Shown: positions 21,231 through 34,800 of the stretch, in pieces
How the letters are laid out: each line of letters starts with the position of its first letter
Position numbering within the stretch: position 1 is the stretch's first letter
Assembly: GCA_033807695.1 (NCBI GenBank)
Contig: CM066307.1
Coordinates: 2,542,001 to 2,606,000, forward strand
Length of the DNA: 64,000 nt
Source: Daedaleopsis sinensis
Lineage: Eukaryota > Basidiomycota > Agaricomycetes > Polyporales > Polyporaceae
Direction of reading: 5' to 3'
Program-made: the position numbers and the translations under genes
The notes under the pieces: model-generated
Told to the model about the DNA's origin: nothing
The model's database searches: none
Seen by the model: only the letters and a program-made list of their open reading frames with translations

Positions 21231-23598
21231 TGACGCGATCATCCGGAACTGAAAGTTGAAGTCAGTAAATGGCATAGACACTGCGACTAGTAGTAGAGAG
21301 ATATACTCACATGTATACACCGGGCCAGTGCTTGCACGTCGTCGGATCAACGACCGAGCTGGGAGGAGCGTCGGGCGACGTCGTCCGTCTACGCCAGTCC
21401 AATCGGCATGCGTAGAAAGCGATGAACGAGCGGGATATGCGGCGGGTCGGGTCGGAGGTGAATGTCACTGGCAGCGGGGGGTTGGAAGTACAGTAAGTAG
21501 TACTATAAGCAAGGACGACAGCATTAGCTCGGTAGTAAGTAATGACGATATGGGAGGATGGAAGAGGGAGGAGGAGGGCACACTCGAGGGCGGGGGAGGG
21601 GGATGAGTGCTGGTCAGGATTGACGAGGCCGCGGAAGTACTTGTACCTCGCGACCTTGGCCCGTGCGCATCCCCCACGGTCATGGGACTAGAGCGTGGAA
21701 ATGTGATACCAGGCACACCTCACGCATGCTCCGGGGGTCCGGGAGGCGGGACCAACCAGAAAGCAGCACGAGGGATAGGGAGGAGGGGAAGACCCTGTGC
21801 GTGTGTACCGAAGGTTCCGGGCATGGAGGAGCATGGAATGTTCCCAGCTGTCCTTACGTAGTGGCGTTGGCGCCCGGCTAATGTATGACACCATTTTCGC
21901 TGTGATGCCGTCGTATTTGGGGGCGGAAGAGGCTTGAGGAGCCAGTACCGCGTGGATAGTGCCATCTGCAGATTTCCTGGACAATTCGAGGCATTCGAAG
22001 GCGGCAGAGACAAAGAATTCGTAGATACTATATATAGAAACTGTAATTCAGACATGACTTGGTCAGATCTGTGCTCACGGCTCTGTAGTAATCAAAAAGC
22101 GATCAGTAATCTCGAAATATCAAGTATATTCACCATAATACACGGCTTACGTGCAGGAGGGTCAATATTCTCACTGTCACAGCTTGAAAGACCGTATCAC
22201 ATTCATCATGGTGCATATCCATCTCCGTACTCGACCTGCGAGAGAGACTGTATCAGTTTTCGTACCAGATCGACGGAGGAAGGCAGCGCTAAACGCCCGG
22301 CGGTGAGTATAGCTGTCCGCATTTGGACAATTGTTCTCGCCTTCACTAAGACGCTCATCCCGACGCCGCCGGCTGCTTCGCACATCAACGTGAAACTAGC
22401 ACGACATCCCCAGGCCCCGACAATGTTGCTAATTTGCACCTACTCTATGTTACAGCTCACGACGACAATCGGGGTTCGGAACAGACTTGGAGCCCCTGAA
22501 GTCGGAGAGTTAACTTGAATCCGCACTGTACTACTGACACTGAGGAACTTTTAGATGTGCATTCAGATGTGTGATGTGGCCAGTACAGTAAGCTGGACTA
22601 TCTACATAGCTTACCAGTCTCTCAACAGGCTCCCGTCTGTGGGCAAGTTGTGCCCCCCACCGCCGCCGCCGCCGCACGCCGCCGCCCGACTGGACCCCCT
22701 CGGAGGAGGGAGGCCAGACACGCTGCGGGATTGTCCGCCCGTTGACAACAATATTATTCGAGTTCGCCGTGAACGGCGGGCAACCCAAGTGAGTATCTAC
22801 TACGTCATTTCCCGCGGAGAGTACGTTCCAGGAGCTGAGGCGAACAGGATCAAATGGGCCGTACATTCTGGACTCGGCCTTTCCGGGCACGGTTGAGTTA
22901 TTCTCGACTACCGTGCCTGTCCACGCTGGTAACGCCGTGTGTCCCTTGCCGCAGCTACACATGCTGTCCGCTCAGACCACCGTCACACGCCGTTCTCGAG
23001 GACCAACAGCACAGTGTGGCGGTCAGTACGATCCTGGTCTGTTCGAGCACCACACAGCTACTAAAACATGTTATTCTCAGGCTCATGAGCTGGGAGATTC
23101 GGGATTACCACGAACGGTCTGAGCAATCATGTAACTGCTTCTTCCTTCTCCAGCCACATGAATATATACAATTTTGCAACCTTCCATGCCTTTCCGACTG
23201 CGTGTGAGTGCGTGCAACCGTGTGACTCAAAGGTTGACAGCTTGATGTTCGGACCGGAATTGAGCAGGATGGGAATCCTCGCACATGGAGATCTCCCTGT
23301 GCACAAAGTCCTTTCCTCCTCGACTCTCATTATAGCGGCTTATTATACAGCATGGATGTGCAATGAGCAGCATGGAGGAGATGAAGGTGAGGGTGCATCC
23401 AATTGATAACTCGGAGCATGTCAAAATGCTCTGGGAAAGGTCGGCGGCGTGGAGATTCTCAGAATTCATGAGCGCATCCGAACAATGTCCTGAATTTATC
23501 TAAGTCAGATGCTTATGAAATGCTCCGGAGACTGGAGCTCGGGCCAGACCGAAGGCTCCTGGTCTCCTCGCTACAACGTTCACACCACCCACCACCTT
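21231..23598. other. Unit 3 left part: no closed gene, recombinant of two haplotypes
   Basis: From 21231 to about 22360 it matches the unit 2 type (for example gaaagaccgtatcacattca at about 22186). From about 22370 it matches the unit 1 type (ctgcttcgcacatcaacgtg; atgagcagcatggaggagat at about 23365). It keeps the longer plus-strand reading WRFSEFMSASEQC near 23460. Confidence 0.55.
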
Positions 23599-26480
23599 GC
23601 GCTGTAGTCGTTCCTCCCATCTCCCACATGTCCCTCGCCATTTCGACGAATGCGACACGACACGACACCGTAGCACGTCCGCCGACCGTCTAAACTCGTG
23701 AGTGTGCTGCTGGCCACACCCCGGTACATCATGCTGACTCTGCAGCTCAGCTCGTCAAGATGGCAGTGGATTATTCCCCTTTCTCTACAGACTACTTACA
23801 CACTCACGGCTACACTACGATGAGAACACCGTCACCACCAGCTCCCTAACGGATACCCCCTCCCTCGAACATGTCCCTTCCCCCCGCATGAGCACACGAG
23901 GCGACAGTCGTCATTGTCTGTCCACCAGCCCTCGTGAGTATACTCGCTCAATACATGGCGACACGCCATGCTGATCCACACCCAACTCTCCGGAATCGCA
24001 GACTGACGACACCAGTGGTCTCCCGAGCATTCTGGACGCGTCGACATGTCGAGAACGCGTCCACGTCCCTGGCTGTCGACTTCTCAGACACCCTGACGCG
24101 TCGAGGACGCGTCGAGACACGCCCGCTGTCTCTCGACTCGGACCCCCGACGTACCTCATCGCGTTCACGAAGGACGGATGATGGAGTTGTGGATGGGATT
24201 CGTAAGGTACGTACTTCGCCCTGTCGCTCGCCGGAGAGGTTGTCACTGACGGCGTGTGCAGACAAAAGCCTTGCCACGAAGACGGCGTGGACGAGAGGCG
24301 ACGCGGCACGACTCAGTGCTGTGCAAGGCCGTGTGTCGTAAGCTTCCTCGTACTAAGTGAGTGTCTTTGCGATCATTTTTAGCTTGCACGTACTGACTCC
24401 CTGTTGTTGTTAAGAAGCTGCTCGCCGGTGACGAGCTTGCACGACCGTGTACCTGCCACAAGACACGTCTTGGACGTGTCTTCGCGTCGCTCGCCGGATT
24501 TGAATGCACGATGTCACGTCTAGACACCGCGAGGCGGCGACAGGCATGGCAGGGCATGTTGTCGCATGACGTTGAGCTTACAGCGCTCACTGGAACATTG
24601 GTACGTACCTTGTGGCATCTCCCACTCACGCACACCGCTGACACGTGCACAGCTCCGCGCTGTGGCAAGTGTACGATGTAGTTATCGTGTTACGAGGCTA
24701 CGGAGTTGCAGACGGCGCATGTTCGGGGGTACGCACATCGGGGCAAGGTATGGGTATGTCGGCGTTCTATTTCGAACAATCGCAACGACTCACCTTGTGC
24801 GGTTTGCGGCTAGTTCCCAAACAGACGTCGGGGCATTCTGTGCGACAGAATGCTGACGACGTCATTGCTGGGGTGCTGGAGAAGCAGCCCAGCACGAAGG
24901 TTCGCGTGACACGCCGCACGCGCCGACTGCCTCCGCGGCGGAGCCACGGTCGTTGAGAAGGTCGTTTGACGTACCTTAAAGATGTACGGACTCGCAGAGC
25001 AGTGTTGCGAGATCGCGACCGGGTACGTACTTTGACAGCGGACGGTGCCCGAGATGAGACTGACAGATTCGCACGTCAGGGCCGCTGTCGAGACGACTCG
25101 CGTGTGCGATGTCCGTGAGCGGGCCCAGGACCTACAATGCGGCAGTGCCGCTGGCATCGACTCGGTTCGCGGACGTACCTTGCTCAAGACCGGGAGTCGC
25201 AGGCGGATGAGCACTGACGAATCGGTGGTTCAGGACCCGCTTCCAAGACAACTCGCCCGCGCGATCGTGACGTCCATCAGCTGACAGAGTGTCGCAGCAT
25301 TCCCGCAGCAGAGCCGCGGTCGGCGACGACGTCTACGGACCTCGACGCTACGCTCACGGAGTGGCGACACAACGCCGGCTGGAGACGGACGTCGACGGCC
25401 TTCGTAGGCCGTTGGATCGTACCTGGCGTGGCAGTCTACCGCAAAAACGGCGAGGCTGACGGCCACCGCCTTGGCACGAGCGAAGGTACGTATGTACCTC
25501 TACAGAGCATGTTCACGAGATGGCTCACCTGCGCAGTAGTAATGTCCGTCAGCAAACGAAACCTACAACACAGCGTGGAGCTGTCCACCCAGTGCGTACA
25601 GCGACGGCGGCGGCGGTCTACGGCACAAGAATGCATATGAATACGTACCTTGTGTGTCTGAAGACATCGTACACGTGCACGAGACTGACGTCGCGTTGAG
25701 GACGACTCGGAGGAGCGAACGCTCGGGGGCGGATCAGATCGAAGACAAGCAGCCGGTGTGTGCGGAGGGCGAGAACGGTCTAAGACAGCGGCAGGTGCGT
25801 GTCTTTCGTCGTTCCGAGGCAGGCGATGGATGCGGGGCGGTCGCAAGATGGCGGAGGGCGTGTGAGGATGTGCCACGGCGGGAGCCGGAGGGCGGGGTCG
25901 GCGCACGGGAGTCGGGAGTCGGACGGGGTCGATGCGAGAGTCGAGACGGGATGGGGGAACAAGGATGGCGAGCAGAAAGAGTCACATACCGTTCTCGAAC
26001 GTCGCAGCGCAGTACGTTCTCGTTCCGTTCCATTCCAGTCCGTTCCGATGCCCGCGACGTGGCCCGAGTCGAGTCCAGGCCGCCCAGTCCGAGCTTCGAA
26101 GGCGACGACAGAGCGGCTGCAGTGACCCAGCTGGAGACCGGAGGGAGGGCACGCAGTGGAGGCGGGAGGCAGTGGCGACGGAGGCAGTGGTGGGCGGAAG
26201 GAAGGTGTGAGAGCGGTGACCGGTGAGGGACGTCGACGCTGCAAGTCCAGATATGGTCACGTAGACGCCGGTGTGTGTACTGACCGCCGGGAGGTTATCT
26301 ACGCCTGCCGTGTGCGATTCGCATGCTGTGTGCACTAGCTGCGAGTGTCTCCGTGTCTTTGCGCTCGGAATCGCGAGTTCTTAATCGATCTAGGTCTCTA
26401 TCCCTCCCTTTCCTGTTCCGAATCCTCCGGAGTCCGAGCCGTCACGTACTCCGAGTCCGTGTACTCCTCCCTCTCCCCCG
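23599..26480. other. Unit 3 diverged central block (~2.9 kb)
   Basis: This replaces the segment that in the other units runs from the end of the caccttcagctgtag motif to the cctcctcgcgccgattcgc motif. It is not unrelated sequence. It keeps the gtacgtac-spaced ~190-bp repeat pattern, a minus-strand peptide ESVHLFKVRQTTFSTTVAPP (about 24995-24935) that resembles KVHNVQVRRKTSSSIAALP of the normal block, and a plus-strand NADDVIAGVLEKQ matching PADEVIAEVVSEAN. It carries four ACGCGT boxes at 24036-24112. No gene could be closed. It is probably an older paralogous version of the segment. Confidence 0.6.
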
Positions 26481-26610
26481 CCTCCTCGCGCCGATTCGCA
26501 CTCGATGTAGATAGCCAACGAAATATATTGTGTCGTATGTACACGCTGTAGCTAGCTGCCCCCGCCGCCTCCGTCTCCTCCCCACCATCTCCTCCCCCTC
26601 GACACCTATA

Positions 26611-26729
26611 CCCGTCCAGATTACTATCCCAGTGAGCGTACCCGTCCAGATTACCATCCCGGTGAGCGTACCCGTCCAGATTACTATCCCACTGAGCGTA
26701 CCCGTCCAGATTACCATCCACTGAGCGTA
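26611..26729. repeat. Minisatellite, 4 copies of ~30 bp (unit 3)
   Basis: Four copies at 26611, 26641, 26671 and 26701. Interior forms are actatcccagtgagcgta, accatcccggtgagcgta and accatccactgagcgta, a pattern not seen in any other unit. Confidence 0.95.
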
Positions 26730-26790
26730 CAGAGTTTCGACTTGCATCTCGCAGATCTTCGTCCGCCGCAAGCCACACCCATCACGGGCA

Positions 26791-27985
26791 TCACCGCCGC
26801 GCTGCATCTGGCTCACCTTGACGCGCCGCCCGCGAAGCCATGCCGAGGCTGTCGAGTGGGGGCGGCGGCAGCAGCGGAGACTCGAAGTCGGAGGACGGCC
26901 TGCGCTCGACCATGCGGATGCTAGGGTACGGCGGGACGTCGCCCATCTCCTCGTCCATGCGCATCTGGACCTCGCGCGGGATGATGTGTTCGGCGGGCTT
27001 GGGCATCGAGCGGGCGCCCGTGCGAGCGATGGCGGGGAGACTGACGAGCGTGTCGGTGTCAGTGCGCGCGTGACCGCCTTCGGTGCCGCTGCGCATACTT
27101 GTCCGTGTGAGGAACGGGTCGCTCTCGTCGCCGCTCCCACGGGGAGAGCCTTCGCCGGGGGAGGGGGGACCGCTGTGGTTGAGGTCGCCGGGGGACACTA
27201 TTTCCCAGCCAGTCCAGATCGGGAGCTGGCTCTGGCGTTTGCGGAAGGACATGATGGTCGTGGAGCGGTTCCAGAAGCTGGAGGAGGGGCCCTGGGCGTC
27301 GGCTGGGAGCTGGCGACGGCGGTTGTGGCGGAGAAGGAAGAAGACGGCGATGAGGATGAGGAGGAGGAGGGTGCCAAGGATACTGCCGAGAATGGCACCG
27401 AGGGTAGAGGGAGATATGCCATGAGAGGCGGCGGCGGCAGTTGCGGTGGGAAGTGGAGAGGTGAGAGACGAGGAGGAGGATGAGGAGGAGGATGACGGAG
27501 AGAGGGAGGAGGATTGAGAAAGGGAGAAGGAGGAGGAGGAGGAGGAGGAGGAAGGAGCTGGGGTGATGCTCGGTGCGGAGGTCGTAGACAGGGTAGTTGA
27601 GGAAGGAGCTGGGGTGATGCTCGGTGCGGAGGTCGTAGACGGGGTAGTTGAGGAAGGAGCTGGGGTGATGCTCGGTGCGGAGGTCGTAGACGGGGTATTT
27701 GAGGTGGGAGTGGGTGTCGCAGGGGTGGAGGACGAGGGAGGAGGAGAGGTGAGCCCACCGTATGTCCATACACCATCCGTCCCAAGCGGGATCTGCGAGC
27801 GGAAGTGAGCTCAAAGTGGATGTGATCATGAAGTGAGCGGCGATCATGAGACTCACGCTTGGGCCGTAGTAGGTGAGTGGGAGGCGGAGGATGGTGGACG
27901 AGGTCGAGAGGCCGCCGTCGGGGAGGGTGAAGACGGTGGTGGAGAGGGTGAGCCACGAGGGCAGCACCTGGGTGGGCTGTGCCAT
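26791..27985 (-). CDS. Gene A, unit 3: Ser/Thr-rich single-pass membrane protein
   Basis: Exons 27857-27985 and 26791-27792; 376 aa. The coding sequence matches the unit 2 type (GARSMPKP, AARR end) even though the 2.9 kb immediately beyond its 3' minisatellite is a diverged block. The homogenised tract therefore begins close to the gene's 3' end. Confidence 0.85.
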
Positions 27986-28375
27986 AACTTAGTCGAGCTT
28001 GGATGTGGGCAGGACGACAAGGGGGTGAGTAGAGAACGTGGGGGTAGCGTGAATCCTGTCGAAGATGAGGTCAGTCGAGCTTATTTTGTGCGGCGATAGC
28101 GGCCGTGCTTACAGTTCGTCAGATGTGTTTTGTGGGTCTTTGGTGCTCGGAGGGGAGTCGGGGAGTCTGGAGGGGGCAGAAGGGCGGGTAGAAGGGAGGA
28201 CCGTCCGAGGGCGGGGGACGAGGGGCGGAGGAGGAGGAGGAGGAGGAGGAGGAGGAGGAGGACGAGCAGCGCGACGCGACCAACCGTCCACAGGCGCCCG
28301 ACTGCAATCACCATTCATTTTCCACGTGGCCACCAGGCGCCGTCCTCCGCCTCGGACTCGAGAGCAGCTTCAGCC
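27986..28375. promoter_or_regulatory. Divergent intergenic region with (GGA)12 (unit 3)
   Basis: Same arrangement, with (GGA)12 at about 28227-28262. The sequence matches units 1, 4 and 5. Confidence 0.45.
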
Positions 28376-30455
28376 ATGGAGCAGCTTCAGCCACCGGCCT
28401 CGTCATCGTTGCCCCTCGCCGTCTCCAGCTCTGAGTTCCCAACACTCTCAGCTCGTGCAACCGCCCCCGCCGCCCGCCGCTGTGTGCGCTCTCAGCCTCT
28501 GGTACGTCCGCCTCTCCCTCCGATCTCCCCCTCGCCCCCGTCCGTCCGCTCTCCCCCGCGCAAGCTCCCCTGCCCGCTCTCTGCTCCCCCGATGTGCGCT
28601 GTCCCTCGCACTCCCAACTCGCCCGCGCGACGACCGCGAAGTGCACATCCAGCTCAGGCTGCATTCGCACTCCCTCCCCCATCCGAATCGGGACAGATCC
28701 GCTCCAGCCTCGCTCCCCCTTGAACTGCTCGTCCACGCCGGCCAACACGACCCTCGCCCCAATCTTCCTCCACGTAAGTCAGCACGCTCATTTCATTCAT
28801 TCGCTCTCAGACTTGATCTGTATCTCGTGTCTACAGCCACGGAGATCGCACCTAGCTCATCCGTCTCTCAACTGATTAGCTCTAATTCAACCGCGTCCGA
28901 TAGCCCTCGCCCACCCGAACCGGGCCATACCCGCGTCGTCGCTCTACCTCGACTCTGCGCTCGCCCACGGCTCAAACACTGCCCGACCGACGACCAACTC
29001 TCGTCTCGCTCTCGCTCCCGACGTCGTACGGCCGCCCAACGACTACATGCATGCCCTGAAGTCCGTTTCATTCGCGCCGCGATCCAACGACTTTCGAAAT
29101 CGGCTCCAAGAGTCGCTTTCATTGCTCGCCGTCCGACTCTTCCGCCCCCGTCTTCCTCCCCTCCGTCCGGAACTCGCTTCAGTCGGCACTCAGCACCAGT
29201 CTGGACCGCCCTCGGACGACGTGCGCCGCCGTCGCCGCCCGCCGTCCTCCTTGACGGAAGCGCCCTGATCGCTGCGTGGTACGTCACGAAATGCACCATA
29301 ACTCTCTCAGTTCTCATCAGTCCGCGTGCTGACTCACATCACCAGAACGCACCGAACGCTCCGCGTCCAACGCACCCGCTCGCGCCCTGATCCGACGAGG
29401 TCCCAGAAATCGCTTGCAGACCGATTTCATGGACCCCGGAGGAGAGTACGCTATTCCGTCCGGACGACGCCCCGCCACGCTGCGCAACTCACACAGCGCA
29501 TATGCGCTGACACGGTAGCGTGTGTACGACGTGTTCGCAGGCCCAGAAGACAAGTTCTGAACATCGGCCGGGTCCGCACCTCCAACACCCGTCCTCTCGA
29601 ACTCGCGACCCAGCCCGTCCCGGCCGGCGAGTGCGACGGCGCCCGACACCAACATCGGATGCAGACGTCGTGCACTCGTCCCCGAAGCCGTCCGGAGCGC
29701 GGAAGGCGCGGAAGACGACGTTCGCGCGGGCGGCGCTGGACGGCGCCGCGGCCCAACTCACGAAGCACGCCCTGCCCCGCCCCGGACACCCCTCGAACTG
29801 TCACAGGCACACTCTGCGCCCATAGGACGGACGCCCGCCGCAGCTTCCGACGCGCCGTCGCCGCGTGGGGGGCGACAAGGTGCGCATTTCCGCGCAAAAT
29901 CGCTCTATTCCGTCCGCTACTCACGCAGTACATGATGCTAACCTACGAGACTCCACGGGCGTGTGCGCCGCGCCGTCGCCGACCTGCTGGGGCCCGACTC
30001 ACGTCGAAGGCACGCCGCCGCCGCTCGCGGGGGCCGTGTCACTGTCGGACGGCCTTTCCGGCCACCCTACACCCCGACTGACCCCGCGCACACCGCCGTC
30101 CTCGCCCTCCGGGCCTCCGCCGTTGCCCTTGAGATCGAGGACGGCGACGAGACCGTCCACTTCGGCGACCCGAAGGCGGGCGCGGACGCCGTGCCCCCCA
30201 CGGTCCTCGACGGCAAGTTCTGGCAGTGGACGCGCGTGTGCGAGTTAGTTCGGGTGAGCCCGCGGCCTGTGCCTCCCACGCCGCTCTCGTGCGCTGACCC
30301 GCTGCCCGCCGCTCCGGCTGTAAGTACCAGTGCACGTCCGCCGTCTGCCGTCCGATGGCCCCCGGACCGCGGCCGACGCGCAGTCCCTGCTCGCCGTTGT
30401 GTGCGTGAAGGTCCAGCGGACGTGCCGCCTCCGCTGCGAGGTCCGGTGGGTTTGA
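28376..30455 (+). pseudogene. Gene C candidate, unit 3: final frame shifted
   Basis: Same layout and sequence as unit 1, with introns at 28774-28836, 29279-29345, about 29446-29540, about 29880-29949 and 30254-30330. The same 4-bp insertion (gagttagttcggg) and short ccgccgt tract leave the last exon out of frame. The shifted reading stops about 80 nt into that exon. Confidence 0.3.
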
Positions 30456-31170
30456 GCATGCACCGGGCGTCGCTGCGCCTGAGTGCGGACGAGGCGCGGA
30501 GGGGCGGAGGGCGGAACGGCCGGTCTCGACTCCCCACGTCCTCCGGCGGCACGCACGAGGCTCGGTGCGTGCGGGACGTGCGGGCGGGTGGCGAGACAGA
30601 CGGCGGCCGCCGGATGACAGCGAGATGCGTCCGCGGCCGGGGCTGTTGGGGAGAAGGTCAGCGGCGGGCGTGGGGGCTCGGAGTAGTACGGTAGTACAGG
30701 ATGTAAGTACAAGTACAAGCCACGGCCAATACACTTCATTTACGGCTACTGTGAGCGCGGCGCGACTCGGGGCACACCGACTGTCCGGTCGGTCGGCTCG
30801 ATGTGCGGCGGTGGGCAGGAGGCCGTGCGGACGCCGAGCGAGTCCCCTCGGGCGTGCAGCGCTGGGAGACAGCTCGAATGGGAGCCTGGCTCCGAGCGCA
30901 GGGGCTGAACGAGTGATTGATCGTCAGCCGGGATCCAAAAGGGATCTGGCGGGAGGTACGTACGCTTGTAGAGTCGCCGGGGACATGTGCGCACCCGGAC
31001 GCTGTCAACGAGGGGAACGATGTCAGACAACTCGGAAGGGCCAGTGCAGCGAGCTGGATATGTACTTACTGCTAACGCTTGAATGCAGAGCTCGATATCC
31101 GCCTGCAGCCGTCCGAGAACGACCGTCTGATCAGCACCACACTCCGGGTGTGCGGATGAAAGCACGTACC

Positions 31171-31855
31171 TCAGGCTAGCGGCGCGCGGACGCGTTCAAG
31201 CCAGCGTCCGGGGAGCTGCTGAGGCCTGAGGCGCACACGGGGGCACCCTCGCATGCATCTGGGCGCAGGGTCCAAGTCAGTTCCTGCGCATGCGGACTGG
31301 CCAGCAGGGTCAGCGTCGCACGCGTGGATTGTGATCTGTACGCACCTGACCACGGTGCAAGTGCGCATCTCCGGGACACGGCGCGAGCATGCTCCCTGCG
31401 GATGAGGATGTCAGAGAAGGCAGACTCGACCCGAGAGACATCGCTCGACGCACCTATGCGCATCCCACATAACTGGTGTCCGTCACAAGCACCCCGGGCG
31501 CTGTTCACACCTGTGGAAAGTCTAGTCAGCATGCGGAGTAGTAGACAGGATGAGGCGCGCGGGCGGACGTACATACCTCCGAGCCTTCTCGGTGCTGCGA
31601 CTAGTAACCGGCCGGGCGCGAACGTATATCTGTGAGTCGATAAGAACGATTGGGGCGATCTATTAGAGCACCTATCAGAGACTGCGCATACTAAATTCGA
31701 ACGTGAGACGTACCTCCGAGTCATGTACACTAGGGAGCCGCGAGAACAGAATACAAGGGCCGCCATCCTACAAACAAACAAGAGTTCATAAGTGAATGTG
31801 CGACATTAGAAGCAGCAATACTTACGACGATGTAGTCCTGTTCGTCGTCGGACAT
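31171..31855 (-). CDS. Gene B, copy spanning units 3/4
   Basis: Five exons at 31826-31855, 31714-31767, 31577-31659, 31346-31500 and 31171-31283, with an open frame to the TGA. The sequence is of the unit 2 type in every exon, including TSRSTEKAR and GTDLDPAPRC. The function is unknown. Confidence 0.55.
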
Positions 31856-34800
31856 TGGCGCGAGAATCTGGAACTGAAAGTTGAAGTCAGTAAATGGCAA
31901 AGACACTGCGACTAGTAGTAGAGAGATATACTCACATGTATACACCGGGCCAGTGCTTGCACGTCGTCGGATCAACGACCGAGCTGGGAGGAGCGTAGGG
32001 CGACGTCGTCCGTCTACGCCATCCTGAGTCCGATGGGCATGCGTAGAAAGCGATAAACGAGCGGGATATGCGACGGGTCGGAAGTGAATGTCACTGGCAG
32101 CGGGGGGTTGGAAGTACAGTAAGTAGTACTATAAGCAAGGACGACAGCATTAGCTCGGTAGTAAGTAATGACGATATGGGAGGATGGAAGAGGGAGGAGG
32201 AGGGCACACTCGAGGGCGGGGGAGGGGGATGAGTGCTGGTCAGAATTGACGAGGCCGCGGAAGTACTTGTACCTCGCGACCTTGGCCCGTGCGCATCCCC
32301 CACGGTCATGGGACTAGAGCGTGGAAATGTGATACCAGGCACACCCCACGCATGCTCCGGGGGTCCGGGAGGCGGGACCAACCAGAAAGCAGCACGAGGG
32401 ATAGGGAGGAGGGGAAGACCCTGTGCGTGTGTACCGAAGGTTCCGGGCATGGAGGAGCATGGAATGTTCCCAGCTGTCTTTACGTAGTGGCGTTGGCGCC
32501 CGGCTAATGTATGACACCATTTTCGCTGTGATGCCGTCGTATTTGGGGGCGGAAGAGGCTTGAGGAGCCAGTACCGCGTGGATAGTGCCATCTGCAGATT
32601 TCCTGGACAATTCGAGGCATTCGAAGGCGGCAGAGACAAAGAATTCGTAGATACTATATATAGAAACTGTAATTCAGACATGACTTGGTCAGATCTGTGC
32701 TCACGGCTCTGTAGTAATCAAAAAGCGATCAGTAATCTCGAAATATCAAGTATATTCACCATAATACACGGCTTACGTGCAGGAGGGTCAATATTCTCAC
32801 TGTCACAGCTTGAAAGACCGTATCACATTCATCATGGTGCATATCCATCTCCGTACTCGACCTGCGAGAGAGACTGTATCAGTTTTCGTACCAGATCGAC
32901 GGAGGAAGGCAGCGCTAAACGCCCGGCGGTGAGTATAGCTGTCCGCATTTGGACAATTGTTCTCGCCTTCACTAAGACGCTCATCCCGACGCCGCCGGCC
33001 GCTTTGCACATCAACGTGCAACTAGCACGACATCCCCAGGCCCCGACAATGTTGCTAATTTGCACCTACTCTATGTTACAGCTCACGACGACAATCGGGG
33101 TTCGGAACAGACTTGGAGCCCTTGAAGTCGGAGAGTTAACTTGAATTCGCACTGTACTACTACCACTGAGCAACTTCAACTTTTAGATGTGCATTCAGAT
33201 GTGTGATGTGGCCAGTACAGTAAGCTGGACTATCTACATAGCTTACCAGTATCTCAACAGGCTCCCGTCTGTGGGCAAGTTGTGCCCCCCGCCGCCGCCA
33301 GCGCACGCCGCCGCCCGAATGGACCCCCTCGGAGGAGGAAGGCCAGACACGCGGCGGGATTGTCCGCCCGTTGACAGCAATATTATTCGAGTTCGCCGTG
33401 AACGGCGGGCGGCCCATGCATGCATATCCACTACGTCATTTCCCGCCCAGGATATGTTCCAGGAGCTGAAGCGAACAGGGAAAATGGGCAATATATTCTG
33501 GACTCGGCCTCTCCGGGCACGGTTGAGTTATTCTAGACTACCGTGCCTGTCCACGCTGGTCACGCCGTGCGTCCCTTGCCGCAGCTACACATGCTGTCCG
33601 CTCAGACCACCGTCACACGCCGTTCTCAATGACCAACAGCACAGTTGTGGCGGTCAGTACGATCCTGGTCTGTTCGAGCACCACACAGCTACTAAAACAT
33701 GTTATTCTCAGGCTCATGAGCTGGGAGATTCGGGATGACCACGAACGGTCTGAGCAATCATGTAACTGCTTCTTTCTTCTCCAGCCACATGAATATATAC
33801 AATTTTGCAACCTTCCATGCCTTTCCGACTGCGTGTGAGTGCGTGCAACCGTGTGACTCAAAGGTTGACAGCTTGATGTTTGGACCGGAATTGAGCAAGA
33901 TGGGAATACTCACACATGGAGATTTCCCTGTGCACGAAGTCCTTTCCTCCTCAACTCTGACCATAGCGGCTTAGTATACAGCATGCCAGATGTGCAACGA
34001 GCTGGAGGAGATGGTGAGGGTGCATCCAATCGAGCACTCGGAGAATGTCAAAATGCTCTGGGAAAGGTTAGCGGCGTGGAGATTCTCAGAATGAGCGCGT
34101 CCGAACAACGTCTGGATATGCTTATGAAATGCTCCGGAGACTGGAGCTCGGGCCAGACCGAAGGCTCCTGGTCTCCTCGCTACAACGTTCACACCACCCA
34201 CCACCTTCAGCTGTAGTCTTTCTTCATCACATCCATTGCACTTGTCTACATACACGGTCTCCGGGCTTGTCTACTATCTTACCAGTAGATACTCCCCATC
34301 CCCTACATGTCCCTCAGCATTCCAACGAACACGACGCGACACGACACGGTAGCTCGCCCACCGGCCTTCGACACTCGTGAGTGTGCCGCTGGCTGCACCC
34401 CGGTACATCATGCTGACTCTGCAGCTCAGCTCATCAAGGTGGCGGACTAGACGCGGCTTGCGAGCGATCGAGCAGAGCCTGCGGTCTCGCCAGGACGCGT
34501 CGACGCGTCAAGAACATAGCCACACGATGTCCGTGCTCGTCGACGACCTTGTGGAACGCGTAGCTCGGATACTGTTATCGCGGACAACGGCTAAGCTTTG
34601 GATCATCAATGCTCGATGTACGTACCTTATCTCTCACTCCCATTGCATATCGTTGCTCACAGCGTGTACAGACGTTGTGCCGACAGCAGGGAGGTAGAAC
34701 GGCGGGGTCAAATGCGGCGGGAGACCTCATGGGCGCGCGACGCGTATGCACCGCGTTTGAGTGCGCACAACGCGGTCGCGTTAGGGTATGTTGTCACTCT

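Larger units (their letters stand above)
20877..31501. repeat. Tandem macro-repeat, unit 3 (10,625 bp)
   Basis: Third full unit and the most rearranged. It matches the unit 2 type up to about 22360, then the unit 1 type to about 23598. It then carries about 2.9 kb of strongly diverged sequence (about 23600-26480) in place of the normal central segment, and rejoins the common sequence just before the minisatellite. From gene A onward it is essentially the unit 1/4/5 type. Confidence 0.95.

Noticed and set aside
20877..31501. Insertion of a transposon as the cause of the longer unit 3
   Set aside because: There are no terminal repeats, target duplication, transposase or reverse transcriptase. 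The block is a diverged version of the normal segment rather than added sequence.
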